Below, piece after piece: positions 26,762-35,041 of a stretch of 64,000 nucleotides of DNA. Location of the stretch: positions 1-64,000 of the forward strand of contig CALKCP010000022.1 of assembly GCA_938083445.1 (NCBI GenBank), written 5' to 3'. This DNA comes from an uncultured Ulvibacter sp. (lineage in GTDB: Bacteria; Bacteroidota; Bacteroidia; Flavobacteriales; Flavobacteriaceae). How positions within the stretch are numbered: the first letter of the stretch is position 1; each line of letters begins with the position of its first letter. The translations under genes were made by a program, and so were the position numbers. A model generated the notes under the pieces. That model was not told the origin of the DNA. It did not search any database and saw nothing but the letters and a program-made list of their open reading frames with translations.

Positions 26762-28426
26762 TTAATAAGCATCATCGTGCACATTGGCAACGGCACGCCC
26801 ACTAGGGTCGTTCATATTCTTAAAACTTTCGTCCCATTCAAGGGCAATCGGACTGCTGCAGGCCACAGATGGCACAGAAGGAACACTTAAAGCCGCGGTG
26901 TCACTTGGAAAATGATCTGCAAAAATAGAGCGATAGTAAAACTCCTCTTTACTTGAAGGGGTTTGAATTGGGAACTTATATGTGGCATTTTCCAACTGCT
27001 CATCACTTACTTCCAAATCGACCATTTCCTTTAAGTTGTCAATCCAGTCGTAACCAACGCCATCACTAAACTGCTCTTTCTGTCTCCAGGCAACACTTTT
27101 TGGAAGCATATCTTCAAACGCCTTTCGAAGCACCCATTTTTCCATGCGTTCCCCATTAATCATCTTATCCTCTGGATTAATACGCATAGCAACATCCATA
27201 AATTCTTTGTCTAAGAATGGAACACGACCTTCTATTCCCCAAGAAGCCAGTGACTTATTAGCTCTTAAACAGTCGTACATATGAAGCTTGTCTAATTTCC
27301 GAACATTTTCTTCGTGGAAGTCTTTTGCGGAAGGAGCTTTGTGAAAATATAAATAACCTCCAAAAATTTCATCGGCTCCTTCACCACTTAAAACCATTTT
27401 TATCCCCATTGCCTTAATTGCACGCGCCAATAGATACATAGGAGTAGATGCTCTTATGGTAGTAATATCATAGGTTTCCAAGTGGTAGATTACATCCCGA
27501 ATGGCGTCAATACCTTCTTGAATTGTAAACTTTATTTCGTGATGGACTGTATCCAAATGGTCTGCTACTTTTTGAGCAGCTGCCAAATCGGGTGAGCCTT
27601 CCAACCCGATAGCAAAGGAGTGAAGCTGGGGCCACCAAGCTGTGTCTTGATCGTTACTTTCAATTCTTTTGTTAGCATATTTTTTCGCAATTGCAGAGGT
27701 TATTGAAGAGTCCAATCCACCGGAAAGCAATACGCCATAAGGAACATCACTCATTAACTGCCGGTGCACTGCATCTTCTAATGCTTTCCGAAGTTTTAAA
27801 ATATCAGTTTCATTTTCTTTGACTGCATCATACTCCATCCAATCTCGAGTATACCAGCGCTTCAGCTCCCCTTCATTGCTATCCAAATAATGTCCTGGAG
27901 GAAAGAGTTCGATTTTCGTACAAACACCTTCTAAAGCCTTTAATTCCGAAGCAACATAAAAAGTACCATTTTCATCCCAACCAATGTATAGTGGAATAAT
28001 TCCCATGTGGTCCCGTGCTATGAGGTAAGCGTCAGTCTCCACATTATATATTGCGAAGCCGAAGATTCCATTCAACTCATCTAAAAATGCGTTTCCTTTT
28101 TCTTGATATAGCGCTAAAATTACTTCACAGTCACTGTTTGTTTGAAAATTATAACGCCCTTCAAACTGTGTACGGAGTTCTGTATGGTTGTAAATTTCGC
28201 CATTTGCTGCAAGTACTAGTTTCTTGTCCTCACTAAATAGGGGCTGCTTGCCTGAAGTAGGATCCACGATTGCAAGTCGTTCATGCGCCATAAGAGCCTT
28301 CTCATTGCTAAAGATACCGCTCCAATCCGGACCACGATGCCTAATGCATTTTGCCATTGATAAAACTTTTGGTCTTAAGACTTCACTCGATTCCTTTAAA
28401 CGGAATGCACATACTATTCCACACAT
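26762..28426 (-). CDS. asnB: Asparagine synthase B (glutamine-hydrolysing)
   Basis: The 554-residue protein has the class II glutaminase domain with catalytic Cys2 ('MCGIVCAF'), 'RHRGPDWSG' and 'AANGEIYNH', and a synthetase domain with the PP-loop 'GVLLSGGLDSSITSAI' near residue 233 and 'LSGEGADEIFGGY'. It makes asparagine from aspartate with glutamine and ATP. The length equals that of E. coli AsnB. Upstream (28427-28490) no clear -7 element is seen before the hairpin at 28491. Confidence 0.97.
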   Translation of the reverse strand: MCGIVCAFRLKESSEVLRPKVLSMAKCIRHRGPDWSGIFSNEKALMAHERLAIVDPTSGKQPLFSEDKKLVLAANGEIYNHTELRTQFEGRYNFQTNSDCEVILALYQEKGNAFLDELNGIFGFAIYNVETDAYLIARDHMGIIPLYIGWDENGTFYVASELKALEGVCTKIELFPPGHYLDSNEGELKRWYTRDWMEYDAVKENETDILKLRKALEDAVHRQLMSDVPYGVLLSGGLDSSITSAIAKKYANKRIESNDQDTAWWPQLHSFAIGLEGSPDLAAAQKVADHLDTVHHEIKFTIQEGIDAIRDVIYHLETYDITTIRASTPMYLLARAIKAMGIKMVLSGEGADEIFGGYLYFHKAPSAKDFHEENVRKLDKLHMYDCLRANKSLASWGIEGRVPFLDKEFMDVAMRINPEDKMINGERMEKWVLRKAFEDMLPKSVAWRQKEQFSDGVGYDWIDNLKEMVDLEVSDEQLENATYKFPIQTPSSKEEFYYRSIFADHFPSDTAALSVPSVPSVACSSPIALEWDESFKNMNDPSGRAVANVHDDAY

Positions 28427-28490
28427 ACGATCTCTTTTTTATTGTCCCATATACGCTGGGAAATGTTGATTATTTTTACGGATTACTCCA

Positions 28491-28532
28491 AAAAAAAAGC
28501 CTACCAAGTTAAATAACTTGATAGGCTTTTTT
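28491..28532 (-). terminator. Strong hairpin terminator between the E1 gene and asnB
   Basis: A 12-bp stem with one mismatch (GCCTACCAAGTT / AACTTGATAGGC, 4-nt loop) has A8 on one side and T6 on the other. It could work in both directions. On the minus strand it lies about 180 nt after the E1 stop. The spacer 28533-28710 shows no other feature. Confidence 0.8.
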
Positions 28533-28710
28533 ATCTCTACAAGTTTATGCTAAGGCAGGTAATTATTATAATTATTATTATTCGAATTAAACTGAAACAT
28601 AAACGCTATTAGATTTTATTAGAGTGATGCTAAATTAATATTTTTTATTGGAACCATGATTACAAAATCAAGATTATCGAATTATTTTTTTGAAGACAAT
28701 CGATTTGGTA

Positions 28711-31125
28711 TTATCTCAACTTCGGGAAATTAGTGGGATCCACCTCATGCATCATGAAATAGACTTTTTCGTAAACATCTTCCACAGATGGTTTGGAAAA
28801 ATAATCACCATCGGTTCCATAAGCCGGACGGTGTGGTTTCGCGCTAAGCGTTTGCGGCTTGCTGTCGAGGTGTTTGTATCCGTCTTGCTCGTCTAATATG
28901 TTTTGTAGGATATAAGCAGAAGCACCTCCTGGGACGTCTTCATCAATTACTAGTAGCCTATTCGTTTTCGCAATACTTTTTACGAGATCTTTGTTTAAGT
29001 CAAGCGGTAAAAGTGACTGCACATCAATTACTTCTGCATTAATACCTGCCTGAGCCAGTTCTTTTGCGGCCTCTTCAACGATACGTAGTGTACTACCATA
29101 AGAAACCAATGTAATGTCTGTTCCTTCTTTGATGGTTTCAACAACACCAATTGGAGTTCTAAAGGCACCAATATTTGTCGGCATTTTTTCCTTTAATCGA
29201 TACCCGTTTAAGCATTCAACAACCAAAGCTGGTTCATCAGTTTCTAACAAGGTGTTATAGAACCCTGCCGCCTTCGTCATATTTCTTGGTACGAGTAAAT
29301 ACATACCACGGAGCAAGTGAATCAATGCGCCCATTTGTGAACCGCTATGCCAAATACCTTCCAATCTATGCCCGCGTGTTCGAACGATCAACGGAGCTTT
29401 TTGTTTTCCTTTAGTACGGTATTGAATCGTAGCCAAATCATCACTCATAATCTGAAGACAATATAAAATATAATCTAAGTATTGAATCTCGGCAATTGGT
29501 CGCAAACCACGTAAGGCCATTCCTATTCCTTGACCCAGAATGGTAGCTTCTCTAATACCGACATCAGCAACTCTTAGGGCACCATATTTTTGTTGCATGC
29601 CTTCCAACCCTTGATTGACGTCACCGATTACACCAGAGTCCTCACCAAATATTAGTGTGTTTGAATAGTTGCTAAAAATAGCATCAAAATTATCCCGTAA
29701 AATGACGCGCGCGTCCACATCGACTGAATCTTCATTGTAGGTTGGAAGAATTTCAGCCACAGTTTTTGCATTTTCTTCTGTTTCTGAATATAAATGCGAA
29801 CTATATTTAGGTTGAATAATTTCGAAATAATTTTCAATCCACTCTTGGATTTGTCTTTTTTCGGAAGAATTTTCACCAACCACATAGCGAAGTGCCTTAC
29901 GAGTTGTTATTGCTATCATCCGTCTTAACGGTTCTTTTTCAGAGGCTAAATCCGTTTTTAACTTCTCAATAAAAACTTTGTTTGGAGAGCTTTCAGCCAA
30001 ATTACCTAGAAGGGTAATCGCTTCCTGCTGTTCTTGTTGTTGAGGTCGTAAAAAAGCCTGCCAAGCCGCTTTTTTTGCAGTCACAACCTCTTTTTTAATA
30101 CCTCTTTCGATTTCAGTTAATTCTTCTGAAGTTGCCATGTTGTTGGCAATTATCCACAACCGCATTTGAACATTGCAGTCATGCTCCACTTCCCAGGCGA
30201 GTCGGTCTTTGCTTTTGTAACGCTCATGAGAACCACTCGTTGAATGTCCTTGTGGCTGCGTTAATTGCTGCACATGGATTAAGACAGGAACGTGCTCTTC
30301 CCTTGCGATTTTAGCCGCTTTTTGATATACATCGATTAATGCCGCATAATCCCAGCCATTTACACGTATTATTTCATAACCCTTCGCGTCATTTGTTCGC
30401 TGAAAACCTTTCAGGATTTCACTAATATTTTCTTTGGTTGTTTGGTCTTTTGCATGAACGGATATACCGTATTCATCATCCCACACGCTCATGACCATCG
30501 GAACCTGTAAAACACCAGCTGCATTTATGGTCTCCCAAAATAATCCTTCGCTTGTACTGGCATTTCCAATGCTTCCCCAGGCAACTTCATTTCCCTTATG
30601 AGAAAATTTAGATTCAATATCTGAATCTTTTACATGTCTATAGATTTTAGAAGCTTGTGCCAATCCCAGTAACCTTGGCATTTGACCAGCGGTAGGAGAT
30701 ATATCAGGACTGCTATTTCGTTGTTTTGTTAAATTTTTCCAACTGCCATTCTCATGTAGACTGTGTGTTGAAAAGTGACCTCCCATTTGTCTTCCAGCAC
30801 TCATTGGTTCTGCGTCAATGTCGGTATGCGCATACAAACCTGCGAAAAACTGTTGAATCGTCAGTTCTCCAATCGCCATCATCAGCGTTTGGTCTCGATA
30901 GTATCCGCTCCTCCAATCTCCATTCTTAAAAGACTTTGCCCATGCTAATTGAGGAACTTCTTTCCCATCTCCAAAAATTCCAAATTTTGCTTTACCAGTT
31001 AAAACTTCTCTTCGACCTAGTAGGCTGCATTCGCGACTCGTAACGGCGATCTTATAATCGCTAAGAACTTCCTGTTTGAAATCTTCGAAAGTTAAATCGT
31101 CATTTGTCTTTAAATTTGTCTGCAT
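28711..31125 (-). CDS. Fused E1 alpha-beta 2-oxoacid dehydrogenase (thiamine-diphosphate dependent)
   Basis: The 804-residue protein joins both E1 subunits of a branched-chain-type 2-oxoacid dehydrogenase. The alpha half (about 1-400) has 'SPTAGQMPRLLGLAQ' and 'GNASTSEGLFWETINAAGVLQVP' (split motif), and the beta half (about 470-804) has 'FGEDSGVIGDVNQG', 'REATILGQGIGMALRG' and 'VIDEDVPGGASAYI'. The canonical GDG of the ThDP/metal site reads G-N-A. E2 and E3 are not nearby. The start is set at ATG 31125 because a promoter ends just upstream; the longer frame to 31185 would run through it. It probably supplies acyl-CoA from branched-chain 2-oxoacids. Confidence 0.88.
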   Translation of the reverse strand: MQTNLKTNDDLTFEDFKQEVLSDYKIAVTSRECSLLGRREVLTGKAKFGIFGDGKEVPQLAWAKSFKNGDWRSGYYRDQTLMMAIGELTIQQFFAGLYAHTDIDAEPMSAGRQMGGHFSTHSLHENGSWKNLTKQRNSSPDISPTAGQMPRLLGLAQASKIYRHVKDSDIESKFSHKGNEVAWGSIGNASTSEGLFWETINAAGVLQVPMVMSVWDDEYGISVHAKDQTTKENISEILKGFQRTNDAKGYEIIRVNGWDYAALIDVYQKAAKIAREEHVPVLIHVQQLTQPQGHSTSGSHERYKSKDRLAWEVEHDCNVQMRLWIIANNMATSEELTEIERGIKKEVVTAKKAAWQAFLRPQQQEQQEAITLLGNLAESSPNKVFIEKLKTDLASEKEPLRRMIAITTRKALRYVVGENSSEKRQIQEWIENYFEIIQPKYSSHLYSETEENAKTVAEILPTYNEDSVDVDARVILRDNFDAIFSNYSNTLIFGEDSGVIGDVNQGLEGMQQKYGALRVADVGIREATILGQGIGMALRGLRPIAEIQYLDYILYCLQIMSDDLATIQYRTKGKQKAPLIVRTRGHRLEGIWHSGSQMGALIHLLRGMYLLVPRNMTKAAGFYNTLLETDEPALVVECLNGYRLKEKMPTNIGAFRTPIGVVETIKEGTDITLVSYGSTLRIVEEAAKELAQAGINAEVIDVQSLLPLDLNKDLVKSIAKTNRLLVIDEDVPGGASAYILQNILDEQDGYKHLDSKPQTLSAKPHRPAYGTDGDYFSKPSVEDVYEKVYFMMHEVDPTNFPKLR

Positions 31126-31148
31126 AGAGTAGGAAAGTTTTCGAATTG

Positions 31149-31180
31149 CAAAAGTAACGAAAAACAGCTTCCCATACAAA
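31149..31180 (-). promoter_or_regulatory. Promoter of the E1 alpha-beta gene
   Basis: On the minus strand TTTG is followed after 20 nt by TACTTTTG, both blocks of the Bacteroidota -33/-7 consensus. The start of transcription would be near 31142, about 17 nt before ATG 31125. This is the best full promoter match noticed in the window. Confidence 0.65.
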
Positions 31181-31227
31181 GTCAAATTTTTGCACTATTC
31201 GCAATAAATACTTATATTAACTTAATT

Positions 31228-31449
31228 TTATTTACTAAAATAACGTATTCTAATAAAAATAATGCGAATCAACAAAACGAAAGGGGCTCCGTGTAAAAAA
31301 ACATCAAACCAATCTGAAAACGTCATTCCGATAGCGCCACCTGAAATCCATCTCAGCTTACCAAAGAGGTGGGGTTCTGGAGAATAAGGAGCTAAGCCAA
31401 GAGTTAGGCAAGCTAGTATGATAATTTTATAATCATTTAGAATTTTCAT
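31228..31449 (-). CDS. Small conserved two-helix membrane protein
   Basis: The 73-residue protein has two hydrophobic segments around the conserved-looking block 'LAPYSPEPHLFGKLRW' and 'MTFSDWFDVFLHGAPFVLL'. I recall similar short proteins across Flavobacteriia, sometimes labelled RND-transporter-like without evidence; the function is unknown. It lies 17 nt after the M1-like gene on the same strand and probably shares its transcript. The high share of P, W and G fits a real membrane protein rather than a random frame. Confidence 0.65.
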   Translation of the reverse strand: MKILNDYKIIILACLTLGLAPYSPEPHLFGKLRWISGGAIGMTFSDWFDVFLHGAPFVLLIRIIFIRIRYFSK

Positions 31450-31466
31450 TTTTCAAGTATTTTGTC

Positions 31467-34280
31467 TTAATACCATTTGCGTGTGAATAAACGCAATAGT
31501 GTGTTTGGACTCAGGGTAACAATGAACCGTATTTTTTCATCGTAATTTGGTAGATTAGGTTCAAAGCCTAGGCTAGAATATATAGGGAAATAGAGCTCAA
31601 AATAATCGGCAACTAAATTGAGTCGAATTCCGCTATCAAAAACAGCCTTGGTGCCAATATTTTTATTATTAACTAATCCAAAATCACCATAGACCTGTAT
31701 CCACCGCCATATATTCGTACTTGCGTTTAACGTAGTCATCCAAGTATTTGAAAAAGCGGGTTCCAGTTTTGACTTAAACCCTCCTTCAGCAACAATATAT
31801 TGTTGACTAAAAAGCCCCTGTTCTTCACTTCTTCCATAGTATCCATAATCAAACAGATAATCGGTCGGTCTATCTAATGCAAAACTAAAAAAGTTGTCAT
31901 TTGCTCTTGAATCATTATATATAAAGGCACCAGCAAATAGTCTGAGGTTTAATTGCTGGTTGTTATTAAATAGTTTCCGGTATTCAACATTTGCAAAAAT
32001 TTTGGAAAACTTTGAGGAAATTTGGTAATCAACGGTACCTCTAAAATAATTAATTAAATTAGGGTTAGAATAGACATACTGAATGTTAAAGACACTGTAA
32101 TCAGGTTCTTGATTAGAATCATTTGGGTCATTATCTTTTTGAACATTTACATTTCGAATGTTTATATACTGTTTTGCATTCTTCCTTAGGTCTGGGTTTC
32201 TGAAGTTCAAGGACATATAAGGGGTAAATCTCCGATAGAATAAATCTTTGTCGTAAGAGAAATATTTTCCTGAGAAGCCATATCGAATCGCATATAGATT
32301 ACTCGATCGAATATTCTGAGTGTATTTGATCGACCCGCTTCCAACAATGTTCTTTGATCGCAAGCCTATTTGCGGTGCTAGGCTATAATCCAATCCTTTA
32401 GGCAGTGCCGTTTTATTATACAAATTCATTCCTACACTAATGCCATCGTATAGATTGTACTGAAAAACAGGCATAAAAAAGACCTGATTGTATTTTGGAT
32501 CTTCAATATCTTGAAAGAGTCTAAGTTGAATTGGTTTGTTTAAAATATGTGTGAGCGATTTATAGTTGTTACGCCTATTATACTCTGGAATTTCACCATT
32601 ATAGTTTAATGCCAAACTACTAATGTTTGCTGAAGAAACCATGACTGTGGCAGTATCAGATATGGGTAGAACCCATTTTTTAAAAACGACATCCTTTTTG
32701 TTTAACCCATATAAAGAAACGGGTACTTTATTATTTCTTAAGTTCTTGATTTGAACTTCCAACGAATCCCCTCGTTTTTTCACCTTTTTTATTTTAAAAT
32801 CAATAGGGGTTCCTGAATCTGAATAGTCTTTGAAAAACCAGTGAATAGGTAGTGAGGTGTATTCCTCTAGCGTCTTTTCAAAATCGTTCGAATGAACTGG
32901 TTTCATTAGGTTTTGAGAATAAAACTGTCTAATACTCGTTGAGAGAACTTCTTTCCCAATATATTCTGAAAGGAATGTCAATCCCTGTCCACCATAATAG
33001 GGGTTGGCAATATTATTGTTAAATATGATTAAGGAGTCTTTAGGAGTTGTAAGTTTCTGATTGATATTATTTCTAGCCATATTCAGATAAAGCATCGAAT
33101 ATTGATCGTTAAACTCCATATCAGCCATATGCGCCCATTGAATTACCCAAAAATTACTAAGACTACCAATCATCTTCATATTTGGGTAAAACGAATTTAC
33201 ATAGTCAATCAATAAGTAGATTTGTAAAGCCTGAGCGAGCCAATAGTCTTTTCTCGGATCTAACTGCAGGGTGTTTTGAATATAGTTGCGAGCAATCGTT
33301 TTAAACTCCTCCATGTCGTATTCAAAACCATCAGGAAACGGGCTAATAAAATTTGGTAATTGATTGAGGCCATATACAGGATTGCTTCTATAGTCCGCTT
33401 CGCTGATTACTAATTTATTAAACGGATAGGCTCCTAAGTTAGCGTCTAAGAAGTGGGTTATTCGATCAATTATCAAGGCTTGAATAGTTCCACTTACTTG
33501 ACTATCTGCAATATTAGTAACGATGTTTACTTTATCGGTTTCAATAGTCTGAAATGAGTTAAACCGTTCTAAATATAGATCTGCACTGGTTCTATTTTTA
33601 CCCTCCAGAATGGTTGTTTTTACACCCTCATAATTACCTTCAAAAACAGTGTTTAATTCGGAGGTAAGATGATAGGATTCGGGCGTGCGAATTGAGATCT
33701 TAAAATTAGAGGGGAGTGTGTATAAGTCGTCTAAATTTTTGTTGCTATAGTAGTGCCACTCACCATCATAAACGGCCGGTGATACATACCAGTACCGTAG
33801 CCTGTAATTATCATCTTTACTCACGCCATAACGGGTAAACTTGTCGTTAGGGAGCTTTACGATATATTTGAATACGAAGGTAAAACGTTCTCCAGGAGAA
33901 AGAGGCGTTTCCAACGCTACTTTTAGGACATCTATCGCTTCAGTGCGCGTCCATTTTAGTGGGGTGCTTAAAACTGAGGTAAGGCTAAGAATATCTGTTT
34001 TACCTCTGTTCCTTTCCTTTTCGAAATGAAAACCCGCTTCATAGTTTTCAGAAAAACGGGTTCCCAATGCTGTCGTTTTACTACTAAAACTATGCGCCCA
34101 ATCATTAAAGTAGATTTCATTTAGGACATCATTTGACGTGTTTACAAACGTCACTCGCTGCTCAATTACTAGAGATTTAGTGTCTGTCTGCAGCGTTGCA
34201 TCAATAATTATATCGTGCTGGGCGCTCAATGAGGCCGCAAATAAGCAGATTACGAATACGGGTATTTTATAGAAATTCAA
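31467..34280 (-). CDS. M1-peptidase-like protein lacking HExxH, fused to an outer-membrane beta-barrel
   Basis: The 937-residue product has a signal peptide (ends near 'ASLSAQ'), an N-terminal M1-aminopeptidase-type beta domain and a helical region. The C-terminal part of about 380 residues is rich in alternating aromatic strands and ends in 'FTRKWY', as outer-membrane barrels do. The zinc motif HExxH is absent: the helix area reads 'DYWLAQALQIYLLIDYV', and 'YGLNQLPNF' stands in place of GxMEN. It is therefore probably a non-catalytic M1 fold anchored in the outer membrane. The only usable start is TTG at 34280, as an in-frame TAA lies close upstream. It follows the LOG gene by 36 nt. Confidence 0.8.
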   Translation of the reverse strand: MNFYKIPVFVICLFAASLSAQHDIIIDATLQTDTKSLVIEQRVTFVNTSNDVLNEIYFNDWAHSFSSKTTALGTRFSENYEAGFHFEKERNRGKTDILSLTSVLSTPLKWTRTEAIDVLKVALETPLSPGERFTFVFKYIVKLPNDKFTRYGVSKDDNYRLRYWYVSPAVYDGEWHYYSNKNLDDLYTLPSNFKISIRTPESYHLTSELNTVFEGNYEGVKTTILEGKNRTSADLYLERFNSFQTIETDKVNIVTNIADSQVSGTIQALIIDRITHFLDANLGAYPFNKLVISEADYRSNPVYGLNQLPNFISPFPDGFEYDMEEFKTIARNYIQNTLQLDPRKDYWLAQALQIYLLIDYVNSFYPNMKMIGSLSNFWVIQWAHMADMEFNDQYSMLYLNMARNNINQKLTTPKDSLIIFNNNIANPYYGGQGLTFLSEYIGKEVLSTSIRQFYSQNLMKPVHSNDFEKTLEEYTSLPIHWFFKDYSDSGTPIDFKIKKVKKRGDSLEVQIKNLRNNKVPVSLYGLNKKDVVFKKWVLPISDTATVMVSSANISSLALNYNGEIPEYNRRNNYKSLTHILNKPIQLRLFQDIEDPKYNQVFFMPVFQYNLYDGISVGMNLYNKTALPKGLDYSLAPQIGLRSKNIVGSGSIKYTQNIRSSNLYAIRYGFSGKYFSYDKDLFYRRFTPYMSLNFRNPDLRKNAKQYINIRNVNVQKDNDPNDSNQEPDYSVFNIQYVYSNPNLINYFRGTVDYQISSKFSKIFANVEYRKLFNNNQQLNLRLFAGAFIYNDSRANDNFFSFALDRPTDYLFDYGYYGRSEEQGLFSQQYIVAEGGFKSKLEPAFSNTWMTTLNASTNIWRWIQVYGDFGLVNNKNIGTKAVFDSGIRLNLVADYFELYFPIYSSLGFEPNLPNYDEKIRFIVTLSPNTLLRLFTRKWY

Positions 34281-34316
34281 GAAGTGTCTACTTGTTTATA
34301 GGTTTTTGGTAGCTAT

Positions 34317-35003
34317 TTAAAAATTTGGGCTTAGATTATACTTTCCATAGAAGTCATTTAGAATTTCTAACACTTCGTTTTCATCATCTACTAGATGTAC
34401 TAAATCTAAATCTTCTTTACTAATATTACCTTCGGAAAGCAGGGTATCTGTAATCCAGTCAAATAGCCCAACCCAAAACTTTTTCCCAACCAAGATTATC
34501 GGGAATTTATCACTTTTATTTGTCTGAATCAATGTTAAGGCCTCAAAGAACTCATCTAAAGTTCCGAAGCCGCCTGGCATCACTACAAATCCCTGAGAAT
34601 ATTTTACAAACATTACTTTTCGCACAAAAAAGTAATCGAAATCAATGCTCTTATCACTATCGATATATTGGTTGTCGTTTTGCTCGAATGGGAGCGTTAT
34701 ATTAAGACCTACAGAGGTTCCTCCGGCTAAATGGGCCCCTTTATTTCCGGCTTCCATAATTCCTGGGCCACCCCCCGTAATAACACCATAGCCATTTTCA
34801 GTAATTTTTGTTGCAATACGCTCTGCAAGCTTGTAATAGGCATTATCTGATTTTGTACGTGCAGAACCAAAAATTGAAACACAGGGGCCAATTTTACTCA
34901 TTTTTTCATACCCACCAACGAATTCTCCCATGATTTTAAAAATCGCCCATGAATCATTTGTTTTGACCTCGTTCCAGTTTTTAGGTTTTTTTTCGTTTCT
35001 CAT
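34317..35003 (-). CDS. LOG/TIGR00730 family Rossmann-fold nucleoside monophosphate hydrolase-like protein
   Basis: The 228-residue protein has both LOG signatures: 'GVITGGGPGIMEAGNKGA' (residues about 73-90) and 'VMPGGFGTLDEFFEALTLIQ' (about 140-160). Family members cleave cytokinin riboside or purine nucleoside 5'-monophosphates to base and ribose phosphate. In bacteria they are often annotated as lysine decarboxylase by mistake, and PGGxGTxxE is the hydrolase motif. It is cytoplasmic. It lies 38 nt after uvrA and 36 nt before the M1-like gene, all on the minus strand. Confidence 0.9.
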   Translation of the reverse strand: MRNEKKPKNWNEVKTNDSWAIFKIMGEFVGGYEKMSKIGPCVSIFGSARTKSDNAYYKLAERIATKITENGYGVITGGGPGIMEAGNKGAHLAGGTSVGLNITLPFEQNDNQYIDSDKSIDFDYFFVRKVMFVKYSQGFVVMPGGFGTLDEFFEALTLIQTNKSDKFPIILVGKKFWVGLFDWITDTLLSEGNISKEDLDLVHLVDDENEVLEILNDFYGKYNLSPNF

Positions 35004-35041
35004 AGCTGCATTTTTACATAAATTCTTATCTAAATAGATAT

